DNA from: Minisyncoccota bacterium
GTDB lineage: Bacteria; Patescibacteriota; Microgenomatia; UBA1400; PJMF01
Assembly (NCBI GenBank): GCA_003518205.1
Contig: DOZC01000071.1
Coordinates: 5,462-22,935 of the forward strand
DNA: 17,474 nt
Direction of reading: 5' to 3'
This document shows positions 1 to 8,157 of this stretch, piece by piece. A model generated the notes under the pieces. It did no database searches. It saw nothing but the letters and a program-made list of their open reading frames with translations, and was not told the DNA's origin. Every line of letters starts with the position of its first letter. The stretch's first letter is position 1. The translations under genes and the position numbers were made by a program.

Positions 1-158
1 CGATAACGGTGATACATGGCTCTTCCAGCTAATAATAAATCAATTACGCTGGCAGAATAAATTTTATGATGAGCATAAATCCTAGAAAGAATTAGGGCGT
101 TTTCTTTAATCTTCAAGAATAATTCTTGATTTAAATTAGCAACTAACAATGTTGGCAT
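1..158 (-). CDS. Partial ORF, possibly C-terminal half of a PIN-like protein
   Basis: An open frame starts at an ATG (156-158, reading leftward) and runs off the left edge of the window, giving 52 visible residues beginning MPTLLVANLNQ. It overlaps the end of the upstream 61-codon gene by 23 bases, as toxin genes often overlap their antitoxin. Near the window edge the residues IYSASVIDLLLAGRAM loosely resemble the late conserved region of PIN-domain RNases, where an acidic residue precedes an alanine-rich helix. The usual N-terminal catalytic Asp of a PIN domain is not visible. Either this is not a PIN toxin or the gene is rearranged. The assignment is weak, and the rest of the gene lies outside the window. 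Confidence 0.3.
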   Translation of the reverse strand, partial: MPTLLVANLNQELFLKIKENALILSRIYAHHKIYSASVIDLLLAGRAMYHRY

Positions 159-321
159 GAAGAGAGGACGAATACTCTTTTCTAATTTTTTCGCCCTTTT
201 TGACTAATGCTAGTGCTTTTTCCAATACTTTATTTGAAATTAGCTTTGGTTTTTTTGTCACAGCTATCTCAATAGAATAGTGAGGCTGGGGATTGAGAAT
301 GAACTTTTGAGATTTGTTCAT
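136..321 (-). CDS. Small hypothetical protein, possible antitoxin partner
   Basis: A 61-residue, lysine-rich ORF starts at ATG 319-321. An AGGA Shine-Dalgarno (329-332) lies 7 bases upstream, which is notable because most genes in this window have none. The protein is soluble-looking with no membrane segment. It has a central basic helix-like stretch (KVLEKALALVKKGEKIRKEY) and ends HANIVSC. I do not recognise a family. The next ORF on the same strand begins inside its last 23 bases, an arrangement typical of translationally coupled pairs such as antitoxin-toxin modules. The antitoxin role is inferred from size and layout only. Confidence 0.45.
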   Translation of the reverse strand: MNKSQKFILNPQPHYSIEIAVTKKPKLISNKVLEKALALVKKGEKIRKEYSSSLHANIVSC

Positions 322-373
322 ATTTGTTTCCTAATAAATAGAAATATATCAGAAATAGAACTTGTTTTCTTTA

Positions 374-475
374 TTAAAACCCCAACAGGGCAGATCCCAA
401 GCTGCCCACCACCAGCCCGACTATGGCTAAAACAGCCAAAATTTTCAACCAGAGTTGGCGGGTGCGTTTGGTCAT
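374..475 (-). CDS. 33-residue single-pass membrane peptide downstream of tyrS
   Basis: This small ORF starts at ATG 473-475, three bases after the tyrS stop codon, and ends at TAA 374-376. It encodes a basic N-terminus (MTKRTRQLWLK) followed by one hydrophobic segment of about 20 residues (ILAVLAIVGLVVG, then SLGSALLGF). This is the pattern of a single-pass membrane peptide with its N-terminus in the cytoplasm. No Shine-Dalgarno is evident, so it would be translated by coupling to tyrS. Its function is unknown. It is too short for sequence family assignment, but the positive-inside hydrophobic design and tight spacing argue against chance. Confidence 0.5.
   Translation of the reverse strand: MTKRTRQLWLKILAVLAIVGLVVGSLGSALLGF
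386..409 (-). terminator. Weak hairpin at the end of the tyrS unit
   Basis: GGGCAG (388-393) and CTGCCC (402-407) form a 6 bp stem with an 8-base loop inside the last codons of the small membrane peptide. On the minus strand the T-run comes about ten bases beyond the stem (TTGGGGTTTT), so this is at best a weak intrinsic terminator. Confidence 0.25.
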
Positions 476-478
476 AAG

Positions 479-1759
479 TTATTTTTGACTAGCAGGCATG
501 GTTGCAAATTTAACCTGAAACCAGCGTTTTTTGCCCACTTTCAAAGTTATGGGTGTGGCTCGAGATTTTAGCGTGATAATTTCTGTGGGGTCGGATAATT
601 TTCGACCCACTGATGGACTTGAGTTTGCAGCTGAATCAATAGCTGAGTCAGCTGTTGCTGGTGGTTCAAATAAAGTTACCCCCCCCTGCTCTGAAAGTCG
701 GCGAATTTCGGTGTTTGATAGCTCTGGAGTTCCCAGTTTTACTAGCTCTAGGACTGTGGCTGAAGCGGCGGGAGTAGTAATGATTAAAATATCACTGGGA
801 GCGACTTTGTCTTGAATGGTGGCTTGAAAATGTTCGGCAGCAGTGGCAGCAGCAGCTGGAGAATGGAGTTGAGTGGTAATGGTCAAGGCTAGGTGCTTTT
901 TAAACTCCATGGGATTGGCGCCATCGGCCATGGCTTTGCGCATGGCAATTATCTCGGTATCTGGGACGTCAGTTAATAAAGTGAAGTATTCCAAAATTTG
1001 ATCATCAGCCAAGCTCATTAATTTGCCATACATATCATTGGCTGAATCAGTCAAAGCCACAAAATTATGAAAACTTTTACTCATTTTTCGACCATCCAGA
1101 CCATTAATGATGGGGGTGGTTAAAACCCATTTTTGATGATGATGGTAGGCTTCTTGGAGTTGTCGACCCATGAGCATGTTAAAAGTTTGATCTGTCCCCC
1201 CAATTTCCAAATCAACATCCATAGCCACACTGTCATAACCTTGAAGTAAGGGGTAAATAATTTCATGGCCAAAAATGGGCTGACCCTTTTTAATCCGATC
1301 TTGAAACATGTCGCGCTCAATCAGCTGTTGGACGGTGGTTTTGGCCATGAGTTTGACTAAATCAACAAAAGTTAATTTATCTAGCCAGTCACCATTGCGT
1401 TTAATTTCGATTTTAGAAAAATCCAATACCTTGCTCGCCTGATCTTGCCAGGAAGCAAAGTTGGCCTCGATTTCAGCTTCAGTCAGGACAGGGCGAGAGC
1501 TATCTCGACCGGTGGGGTCACCAATTTTAACGGTACCATTGCCAATCAAAAGAATGACTCGATGTCCGGCCTCGGCAAATTGTTGCAATTTGCGCAAGAC
1601 CACCAGATGTCCCAGATGTAAAAAGGCTCCAGTAGGATCTATGCCTAAATATAGGGTGATGGGGCGCTCGGCCATCAATTCAGCCAAACCAGTTGGAGCA
1701 GGCAAAATGGTGGCGACACCTCTGGTTAAGATGGAGTTGGTGGGAGTGGAATCTGACAT
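479..1759 (-). CDS. tyrS: Tyrosine--tRNA ligase
   Basis: TyrS charges tRNA-Tyr with tyrosine in the cytoplasm. The 426-residue protein has the class I Rossmann catalytic core. The HIGH motif appears as HLGH (residues 48-51) in GIDPTGAFLHLGH. The tyrosine-tRNA-ligase sequence YPLLQGYDS is at 169-177, GGTDQ at 187-191 and KMSKS at 225-229. The C-terminal part (about 335-426) looks like an S4 RNA-binding domain, with hallmarks ELVKLGTPELSNTEIRRL and ITLKVGKKRWFQVKF. It is interrupted by a Ser/Ala/Pro-rich insert of about 40 residues. The start ATG lies 9 bases from an extended -10 element and has no Shine-Dalgarno, so the transcript is probably nearly leaderless. The gene is divergent from the PBP gene. 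Confidence 0.96.
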   Translation of the reverse strand: MSDSTPTNSILTRGVATILPAPTGLAELMAERPITLYLGIDPTGAFLHLGHLVVLRKLQQFAEAGHRVILLIGNGTVKIGDPTGRDSSRPVLTEAEIEANFASWQDQASKVLDFSKIEIKRNGDWLDKLTFVDLVKLMAKTTVQQLIERDMFQDRIKKGQPIFGHEIIYPLLQGYDSVAMDVDLEIGGTDQTFNMLMGRQLQEAYHHHQKWVLTTPIINGLDGRKMSKSFHNFVALTDSANDMYGKLMSLADDQILEYFTLLTDVPDTEIIAMRKAMADGANPMEFKKHLALTITTQLHSPAAAATAAEHFQATIQDKVAPSDILIITTPAASATVLELVKLGTPELSNTEIRRLSEQGGVTLFEPPATADSAIDSAANSSPSVGRKLSDPTEIITLKSRATPITLKVGKKRWFQVKFATMPASQK

Positions 1760-1768
1760 GGTGACTTA

Positions 1769-1777
1769 ATTTTACCA
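1769..1777 (-). promoter_or_regulatory. Extended -10 promoter of tyrS
   Basis: On the minus strand TGG-TAAAAT (TGn extended -10 form) ends 9 bases before the tyrS ATG. Transcription would begin 2-3 bases upstream of the start codon. I see no convincing -35 box. Confidence 0.5.
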
Positions 1778-1818
1778 CCCTTCGGCTAGATCTGACTTTG
1801 CGTTGAGTCCTCCTCGGC

Positions 1819-1827
1819 TGCTACAAT
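1819..1827 (+). promoter_or_regulatory. Extended -10 promoter of the class A PBP gene
   Basis: TGC-TACAAT (TGn extended -10) is followed by exactly seven bases and then the ATG at 1835. The predicted transcription start therefore coincides with the start codon and the mRNA would be leaderless. A TTGAGT at 1803-1808 is only 13 bases away, too close for a normal -35. Confidence 0.55.
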
Positions 1828-1834
1828 TGGAGTT

Positions 1835-4630
1835 ATGATTGAAGAACCAACAGCGTCTCTGGATCCGTCGGTTCCAAACCCGCCAAATCAGTTTCACTCT
1901 TGGTTTAAATTGCTTCAGGTTAAATTTAAGTCGTCCTTTAGTCAATCTTGGTACTCAGTTACAACTCGGCTGCATCAACTCAAATTCATGACTCAGTCTC
2001 GCAAACATCTCATCTCTCCAGCCCAACGCCAATTGGCCCGAATTAAATTGATTCGAAGTTTGGCTTTGGGATTTCTAGGTTTAGTTATCGTGGGAATTGG
2101 AGCTTTTTTTAGTTTGTTTGCTTGGTTTTCTCGAGATTTGCCCAAACCCGGACAAATTGTCCGGCGGGAAGGCTTTAGTACTCGAATTTATGATCGCAAC
2201 GGCGTCTTGCTTTACGATCTATTTGATACTGAGCGGCGGACCCCCATTTCTATTAGTCAAGTTCCAGATCAACTCAAGCAAGCTGTGGTGGCTACCGAAG
2301 ACAAAGATTTTTACAAACATCGGGGTTTTGATATTTTAACCCTGTTGCGGATTCCATATAACGTGGTGATGCGACAACGGGTGGTGGGTGGTTCCACGCT
2401 GACGCAACAATTGGTCAAAAATGTTTTGCTTTCAAATGAAAGAACTTTGTCTCGCAAGTTTAAAGAACTAGTTTTGGCGATTCAAATCGAGCGAACTTTT
2501 AGCAAGGATCAAATTTTGGAAATGTACCTTAATGAAGCTCCTTATGGCGGTACGGCTTGGGGAGTTGGGACAGCAGCCGAGATTTACTTTAACAAAAAAG
2601 TCCAGGATTTAAGTCTGGTAGAGGCGGCAATTCTGGCCGGTCTGCCTCAGCGCCCGAGTGTTTATTCACCATTTTCTGGCAAACACGATGATCAAGATGT
2701 CCCCTACTGGAAAGTTAGAGCTCGAGGGGTTTTGGCGGCCATGTTGAAGAATGATTATTTAACTGATTTGGCCTATCAACAAGCTTTGCAAGATCTAGAA
2801 TCAGTGGTTTTTCAAAAAGCTGGCACTGATATTAAAGCGCCTCATTTTGTGTTTTATGTCAAAGATCAATTGGAACAACAATACGGTGAGGAGTTAGTGG
2901 AAAAAGGCGGGTTGCAGGTGACCACTAGTTTGGATTTAAGTCTGCAAGACGAGGCTCAGAAAATTGTGGCGGAAGAAATTGACAAGATCAAAGATCTGAA
3001 TATTACCAATGGCAGTGTGGTGGTCATGAACCCTAAAACCGGCGAAATTTTAGCCATGGTTGGGAGCAAAGATTATTTTGACCAAACCATTGATGGTCAA
3101 TTTAATGTGGCCGCCAATGGTCTGCGCCAACCAGGCTCATCTATCAAGCCAGTAACTTATCTGGGTATGCTCAAGCGGGGTTACTCGCCAGCTTCAATGC
3201 TGGTTGATGCCGAAACTAGTTTTACGCCCAATGCCACAGCCGATAAGCCATATCAGCCCAAAAACTATGATGGCAAATTTCATGGTCCAGTTACCCTGCG
3301 TAATAGTCTTGGCAGCTCTTTGAATATTCCAGCAGTCAAATCCTTAGCCATTGTGGGAGTGCCAAACTTTCTGCAATTAGCTTACGATTTGGGTTTTGAA
3401 ACTTTGGCGCCAACCGAGGCTAACCTCAAGAGATTTGGTTTGGCACTCACCTTGGGTGGTGGCGAGGTTCATTTGCTAGATTCAGTCACGGCCTATAGCG
3501 CTTTTGCCAACGGCGGAACCAGAGTTGAACCGGTTTCAGTGCTGAAAATTCAAACTAAAGACGGTCAAACTTTATTTGAACACAAACCAGTCGCCGGCAA
3601 ACAAGTGATGACTGGTGAAGAAGCCTTTTTGATCAATCAAATTTTATCTGACAATAGTGCCAGACTCATGGCTTTTGGAGCTAACTCACTTTTAAATACC
3701 GGCAAGGCCATTGCGGTCAAAACTGGTACCACCAACGACCAGAAAGATAACTGGACGATTGGTTGGAGTCAAGAAATCATGGTGGGCACCTGGGTGGGCA
3801 ACAGCAACAACTCAGCCATGAAGCGAGTGGCTTCCGGTGTGACCGGAGCTTCCCCGATTTGGCGGCGAGTCATTATGATGGCTTTAGACAAAGGTTTTAA
3901 AACTCCAGATTGGGTCATACCGGCTGGAATCGAAAAAGTTTTGGTGGATAGTTTATCAGGTTTTCCAGAACATGATGGTTATTCAGCCAAAGAAGAATAT
4001 TTTATCAAAGGCACAGTGCCGGCTCTTCCCGATCAAATTCATGCCAAACTCAAACTTTGTCGAGGCGAAAACAAGCTGGCTACCGACGCTAAAATTGCCG
4101 CCGGTGACTATGACGAACGTGAGGCCATTATTCTCAAAGAAAATGACCCCGTGAGTCAAGATGGGATGAATCGATGGCAAATCGGGATTGATAACTGGAT
4201 TAATGGCCAAGATGATAGTCGTTATAAAGTCCCCACTGAATTTTGTGGCAGCACCAGTGATGTTTTTGTGAAACTGGCTAAACCCAGCCATGAAACCAAA
4301 TATGATGGTACCGAAATCGAAGTCCAGATCGAAGCTGACAGTGGCGATGGCATTGAAAAAGTCGAGCTGTGGATTGATGGCTCACTTCGCGAAACCATCA
4401 ATAACCACTATTACAATGGCAAGGTTACTTTGTCGGCTGGTCAGCATGAACTCTATGCCAAAGCCAAAACTCGGAGTGGCAAAGATGCTCAAAGCAGCGT
4501 GATTAAGATTGGCACTGGTGGCCAGGATTGGAAAGCTCCAGATCCCACTGCCACTCCCGCTCCCACCGCCACTCCCACTGCCACTCCCGCTCCCACCGCC
4601 ACCCCGGAGCCAAGCCCAACTGGAGCCTAA
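1835..4630 (+). CDS. Bifunctional class A penicillin-binding protein (PBP1A-like)
   Basis: This enzyme polymerises and cross-links peptidoglycan at the outer face of the membrane. The 931-residue protein has a cytoplasmic N-terminus of about 74 residues and one membrane segment (about 75-98). The GT51 transglycosylase has EDKDFY (155-160), GGSTLTQQ (185-192) and the RTFSKDQILEMYLNEAPYG region (220-238). The transpeptidase has SSIK (Ser435-Lys438), SLN (495-497) and KTGT (629-632). Beyond the catalytic core, about residues 810-893 resemble an Ig-like beta domain (EKVELWIDGS). The last 30 residues are a Thr/Ala/Pro tail encoded by a DNA tandem repeat. It ends four bases before the convergent membrane-protein gene. 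The intact catalytic motifs make the family assignment secure; the exact class A subtype is not distinguishable. Confidence 0.95.
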   Translation: MIEEPTASLDPSVPNPPNQFHSWFKLLQVKFKSSFSQSWYSVTTRLHQLKFMTQSRKHLISPAQRQLARIKLIRSLALGFLGLVIVGIGAFFSLFAWFSRDLPKPGQIVRREGFSTRIYDRNGVLLYDLFDTERRTPISISQVPDQLKQAVVATEDKDFYKHRGFDILTLLRIPYNVVMRQRVVGGSTLTQQLVKNVLLSNERTLSRKFKELVLAIQIERTFSKDQILEMYLNEAPYGGTAWGVGTAAEIYFNKKVQDLSLVEAAILAGLPQRPSVYSPFSGKHDDQDVPYWKVRARGVLAAMLKNDYLTDLAYQQALQDLESVVFQKAGTDIKAPHFVFYVKDQLEQQYGEELVEKGGLQVTTSLDLSLQDEAQKIVAEEIDKIKDLNITNGSVVVMNPKTGEILAMVGSKDYFDQTIDGQFNVAANGLRQPGSSIKPVTYLGMLKRGYSPASMLVDAETSFTPNATADKPYQPKNYDGKFHGPVTLRNSLGSSLNIPAVKSLAIVGVPNFLQLAYDLGFETLAPTEANLKRFGLALTLGGGEVHLLDSVTAYSAFANGGTRVEPVSVLKIQTKDGQTLFEHKPVAGKQVMTGEEAFLINQILSDNSARLMAFGANSLLNTGKAIAVKTGTTNDQKDNWTIGWSQEIMVGTWVGNSNNSAMKRVASGVTGASPIWRRVIMMALDKGFKTPDWVIPAGIEKVLVDSLSGFPEHDGYSAKEEYFIKGTVPALPDQIHAKLKLCRGENKLATDAKIAAGDYDEREAIILKENDPVSQDGMNRWQIGIDNWINGQDDSRYKVPTEFCGSTSDVFVKLAKPSHETKYDGTEIEVQIEADSGDGIEKVELWIDGSLRETINNHYYNGKVTLSAGQHELYAKAKTRSGKDAQSSVIKIGTGGQDWKAPDPTATPAPTATPTATPAPTATPEPSPTGA
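4544..4603 (+). repeat. Two tandem 30-bp units coding the PBP tail
   Basis: Unit 1 (4544-4573) and unit 2 (4574-4603) are identical except for the final base. They encode two copies of a ten-residue PTATPAPTAT block. Near-identity at the DNA level suggests a recent duplication by replication slippage. The tail is probably a flexible cell-wall-spanning linker. Confidence 0.85.
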
Positions 4631-4634
4631 GTGC

Positions 4635-6092
4635 TTATGAAACAGTGGATAATTGATGGTTTTTTGACCACTGAGCATTTAAACTCACCCACCACCACCA
4701 GCCCAGCCACAAACCAGTGGGTAAAGTTAACAGATAATGATCCCAGATCAGCACCGGAAAAAAAATCCAGAGCCAGGCTAAAATAGCGCCCTGATGAATT
4801 AGGCGGCGACTGAGAGCCGCTTTCCAGCCAGCTACCAGAGTTAAAACTCCCATCATGCCAGTTTCACTCAGCCAGAGCCAAAAAACCTGATGGACGGGTT
4901 GGACAAACCTAACAATTTCTCGGGGCGGAGTCACGGTCTCTAACTGGGCGGTGAATTGACTCAGACCCAAACCCCACCAAGGTTGTTTGAGCCAAAGTTT
5001 GACGGCAGCCTGATTTAACCAGATTCGGCGCTCCCAGGACAAAGAGTGTTGTAAAAAAGGGTTGAAGTTAAAAACTTGAGCCAATTTTTCTAACCACCAG
5101 GGTGAGGCCATCAATATCACCAGCAGCATCATTAAACTCCAATTGGTAAATTTGGCTGGCCAGCATTTTTGTTCGGTTGGTTCGGGACGTTTTGCCAAAA
5201 ACCATCTCGATCCTCCCAACCAAATCAATCCGGTAACTAATAAACCTAGAGCCGACCAGGATTGAGTCGCCCAGATTAAAATCAACGTGAAACTGCCGGT
5301 AAGACTGAGGATCGCCATCTGGCTTAAAATCAAAAGTGGTTTCATTGATGTTTGAGCTTGATGTAACCACCAGGTGAACAGCAATAACCAACTGCCAACC
5401 AGCCAACCAGCCAAAATATTGGGGTGGGCGGTGGTGCCATAGGGCAAAGTTAGCTCGCCCAGGCGGCCAAAATTGCCTTGAACTACGCCATAGGTTTGAG
5501 TCAAACTGGGTTCGCCCAGGAGCCAACGATAACTTCCGACTGAATGTTGAGTTAAAAACTGCCAACCGGCAACTAAACTTTGAAATATATGTCCAACAGC
5601 CAAACCCCACCAAATCCAATCATGCTTAAGCTGAGACCAAAATTTTTGAGTTAGTTGAGCCAACCAACCCAAAGCCAGCAGTCGCCCTAAACTCATCACT
5701 GCCACGATGGGAAAACCAGTCCAACCTTGCCGAATTAAAAGCAATCCTAAGCCCAGCCACCAGCTGAGTTGCCACCAATCAAATTGTTGCCAAAACCAGC
5801 CCAATTTTTTTAATTTTAAAGTTGGTTTGATCTGGATTCGGCTGTTAACCACTAGGCCAAATTGAGCCAGAATCAGGCCAAAAATCAAGAAAATATCAGT
5901 TAAGTAAATCTTGGGTAACAGATAATCAATTCGAAGCCCTCTGACTGCCCAAGGCAACCAATCAAATTTGTAAAACAAATTGCTCGGTCCTAAAAAGGCT
6001 AGTCCAGTTAATACCAAACTCAATCCCAGAGGAACAAAATTAAGCACCGGATTTAGGGGCGGCGGCGCAGTGACGGAGTGACGGCGAGCCAT
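4635..6092 (-). CDS. O-antigen ligase / Wzy-like polytopic membrane protein
   Basis: A 485-residue, very hydrophobic, tryptophan-rich protein with roughly 10-12 predicted membrane segments. Family hallmarks are LPYGTTAHPNILAGWL (217-232) and the late Wzy_C-type region. That region has SWERRIWLNQAAVKLW (352-367, basic residues R355-R356), PWWGLGLSQF (371-380) and VHQVFWLWLSETGMMG (400-415), with a His at the position conserved in WaaL-type ligases. Such proteins transfer or polymerise lipid-linked glycans on the outer face of the membrane; whether this one acts on a polymer, a protein or another acceptor cannot be read from sequence. The start ATG is 7 bases after the pheT stop with no Shine-Dalgarno, so it is probably co-transcribed with pheST. 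It converges on the PBP gene with a 4-base gap. Confidence 0.82.
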   Translation of the reverse strand: MARRHSVTAPPPLNPVLNFVPLGLSLVLTGLAFLGPSNLFYKFDWLPWAVRGLRIDYLLPKIYLTDIFLIFGLILAQFGLVVNSRIQIKPTLKLKKLGWFWQQFDWWQLSWWLGLGLLLIRQGWTGFPIVAVMSLGRLLALGWLAQLTQKFWSQLKHDWIWWGLAVGHIFQSLVAGWQFLTQHSVGSYRWLLGEPSLTQTYGVVQGNFGRLGELTLPYGTTAHPNILAGWLVGSWLLLFTWWLHQAQTSMKPLLILSQMAILSLTGSFTLILIWATQSWSALGLLVTGLIWLGGSRWFLAKRPEPTEQKCWPAKFTNWSLMMLLVILMASPWWLEKLAQVFNFNPFLQHSLSWERRIWLNQAAVKLWLKQPWWGLGLSQFTAQLETVTPPREIVRFVQPVHQVFWLWLSETGMMGVLTLVAGWKAALSRRLIHQGAILAWLWIFFPVLIWDHYLLTLPTGLWLGWWWWVSLNAQWSKNHQLSTVS

Positions 6093-6099
6093 AGTTAAA

Positions 6100-8136
6100 T
6101 TAAATCTGACCGACCAATTTTAAAGCCAGTTTTTTGACTACTAAAGCCACAATTTGGCGCCTGACTGGAGCAATTTCTTCATTGGTTAGGGTTCGGTCGG
6201 GATGGCGATAGGTCAAAGTAAAGGTCGAGTTGGCTTGAAATTGATTTTTGAGAGTGACACTACTAATCCAAGCATGGGCGGCTTTGAGAGTGGTCAAAAT
6301 CGACCCAATTGGAGTTAGAGGTGGAATGGTAAAAGTCAAATCTTCGATTAAAGCGGCGGTTTTGGGAGCCGGCTGATAAACTGGGTGAGTTTGGGCCGCA
6401 GTTACTAACTCACTCATGGTTAAACTGATTCCCCACCAGTTTTGACCAAGACGATGCAAACTGCCAAGTTTTTGAGCTGGTTGATTTTGATTGTGAGCCA
6501 ATTGACCAGACAAAGTAATCTCAGCTAAATCGGGGTTTTTAGCATTGGGTTTAATACTCAAATCTGACCGATAGATTTGACCAAAGAGAGTTTCCAATTC
6601 TCCTCTCACCTCTCGGTAGGATTGATTGGAAACCAAAGCCAATTGGAGTGATTCAGCCGGCAATTCTTCGGCAGTGTTACTGGGAGGATAAAGATTGGCT
6701 AACTCAAAAACTTTGAGAGTTTGACCAGCGGGGAATCCAGCCAACATCTCTTCAGCTGTAGTTTGAAGTGATGGCAGCAGTGAGCGGCGGAGATAAACTT
6801 TATCATCAGTCAAAGGGTTGGCGATTTTAAGGTGTTTTGAGAGTGGCCAACCGCTTTTTTGAGCCAAAGCCTCGCTTACCAACGAATAAGTGTACAGCTC
6901 TTGCCAACCCCGATTGGCCAAACCGTGTTGAAGTTGGAATTCGAGGTCAAAATTTAGACCCCGAGGTCGATCCACGGGAATGGCAGTGGCCATCAGAGTG
7001 CTAGGCAGATTTTGATAGCCATAAATTCGAGCAATTTCTTCCACAATATCAGCTGGAATTTCCAGATCATGGCGAAAAGTTGGTGGAGTTACAGTCAGGC
7101 TGTGTTGGTTTGGGTTAACTTCCACTCGACATTCTAGTTGAGTTAAAATTTGAGTAATTTTTGTAATCGGCAAGGTCAATCCGAGGTAGGTTTCAATGGT
7201 TTTAAGTGAAATTTTAATCGGTTTAGGACTCCGGGGCAAAATAAAAGCATCGTAAACTTGACTCCCGATTTTAGCCTGGCAAAATTCTTGAAATAACTCA
7301 ATTCCACGAGCTAATACCAACTCAGCCAGATGAGGATCAGCCTGTTTCTCTTCCAGTTCGGCGGCCACGGTTCTAATGGCGTGAGTCATGGAGGCGACTC
7401 TGACTTTTTTAGCGTCCAGGGATTCGATCCAAAACAGGATATTTTTGGTGGTGGCTGAAATCGAGGTGTTAAGGGTGCCTTTGATGGCTGGTAAATCAAT
7501 AATTTCTCCAGCTGGGTTTTGGAACACTATCTCTCCGCCCACAGTGGTGAAACCAGCCCCATCGAGAGTAATAAACTTTTGTCCTGGTTTGGCTTCAGTA
7601 ATGATGATTTCTCCACCCAGAGACATGATTTTGTCGTAGTCAAAGGCGTGACAGGGATGACCCAATTCACGAGTAATGTAGTTGGTGATATCAATGGCCG
7701 CATCATGAATATTTTGGTCAGTTTGCTGGAGCCTGGTGGCCATCAGTTTTGGAGTTGGTTGGCGCTGAAGATCTTTTAAAACCACTCCCAAAACTCGGTG
7801 ACAAGCCGGAGTTTTTAAAGTCACTTTAGGCAAAGGCAGCTCGTCCTCGATTGAGGCAGGTTTAAAACTGGCCAAAGCTGGCAATTTCAGGGGTTTAAGT
7901 TTTGCTGAGTGACCAAATTGGTGCAAAATCACCGCGGCTTCACGAGCTATCCCCCGGACGCTCATGCTATCGACGCGATTGGTGGTGATTTCGATGTCAT
8001 AAACTGAGTCGCCAGCTCGGTCATAAATCCGTTCCACGGATGGGCCGCAGAGAGAGACCAGCTTCTGGAGTTCAGTTGGAGTCACATTAGTTTCAAGATG
8101 TTCCAGGAGCCAGGTGTGAGGGATAAGAATGTTCAT
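6100..8136 (-). CDS. pheT: Phenylalanine--tRNA ligase beta subunit, short form
   Basis: This is the beta subunit of the alpha2-beta2 Phe-tRNA synthetase. At 678 residues it is over 100 shorter than the usual bacterial form (about 795). The N-terminal sequence goes from LCGPSVERI (about 29-37) straight into DIEITTNRVDSMSVRGIAREAAV (47-69). The EMAP/OB-type tRNA-binding domain normally inserted there is therefore missing. The rest is in order: a B3/B4 editing region with IDITNYITRELGHPCHAFDYDKI (148-170), a B5 domain with TPPTFRHDLEIPADIVEEIARIYGY (350-374), the catalytic-like core (about 390-580), and a C-terminal ferredoxin-fold anticodon-binding domain (about 590-678). It begins 21 bases after the pheS stop. 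Confidence 0.95.
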   Translation of the reverse strand: MNILIPHTWLLEHLETNVTPTELQKLVSLCGPSVERIYDRAGDSVYDIEITTNRVDSMSVRGIAREAAVILHQFGHSAKLKPLKLPALASFKPASIEDELPLPKVTLKTPACHRVLGVVLKDLQRQPTPKLMATRLQQTDQNIHDAAIDITNYITRELGHPCHAFDYDKIMSLGGEIIITEAKPGQKFITLDGAGFTTVGGEIVFQNPAGEIIDLPAIKGTLNTSISATTKNILFWIESLDAKKVRVASMTHAIRTVAAELEEKQADPHLAELVLARGIELFQEFCQAKIGSQVYDAFILPRSPKPIKISLKTIETYLGLTLPITKITQILTQLECRVEVNPNQHSLTVTPPTFRHDLEIPADIVEEIARIYGYQNLPSTLMATAIPVDRPRGLNFDLEFQLQHGLANRGWQELYTYSLVSEALAQKSGWPLSKHLKIANPLTDDKVYLRRSLLPSLQTTAEEMLAGFPAGQTLKVFELANLYPPSNTAEELPAESLQLALVSNQSYREVRGELETLFGQIYRSDLSIKPNAKNPDLAEITLSGQLAHNQNQPAQKLGSLHRLGQNWWGISLTMSELVTAAQTHPVYQPAPKTAALIEDLTFTIPPLTPIGSILTTLKAAHAWISSVTLKNQFQANSTFTLTYRHPDRTLTNEEIAPVRRQIVALVVKKLALKLVGQI

Positions 8137-8157
8137 AATCAGGATTTTTTAATCAAG

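Noticed and set aside
4382-4678. Gly/Ser-rich ORF on the minus strand
   Set aside because: It is the reverse complement of the PBP Thr/Ala/Pro repeat and of the convergent gene junction; low complexity alone keeps the frame open.
5068-5619. A 183-codon minus-strand frame
   Set aside because: It is a shifted frame inside the O-antigen-ligase-like gene, with no membrane pattern or motif of its own.
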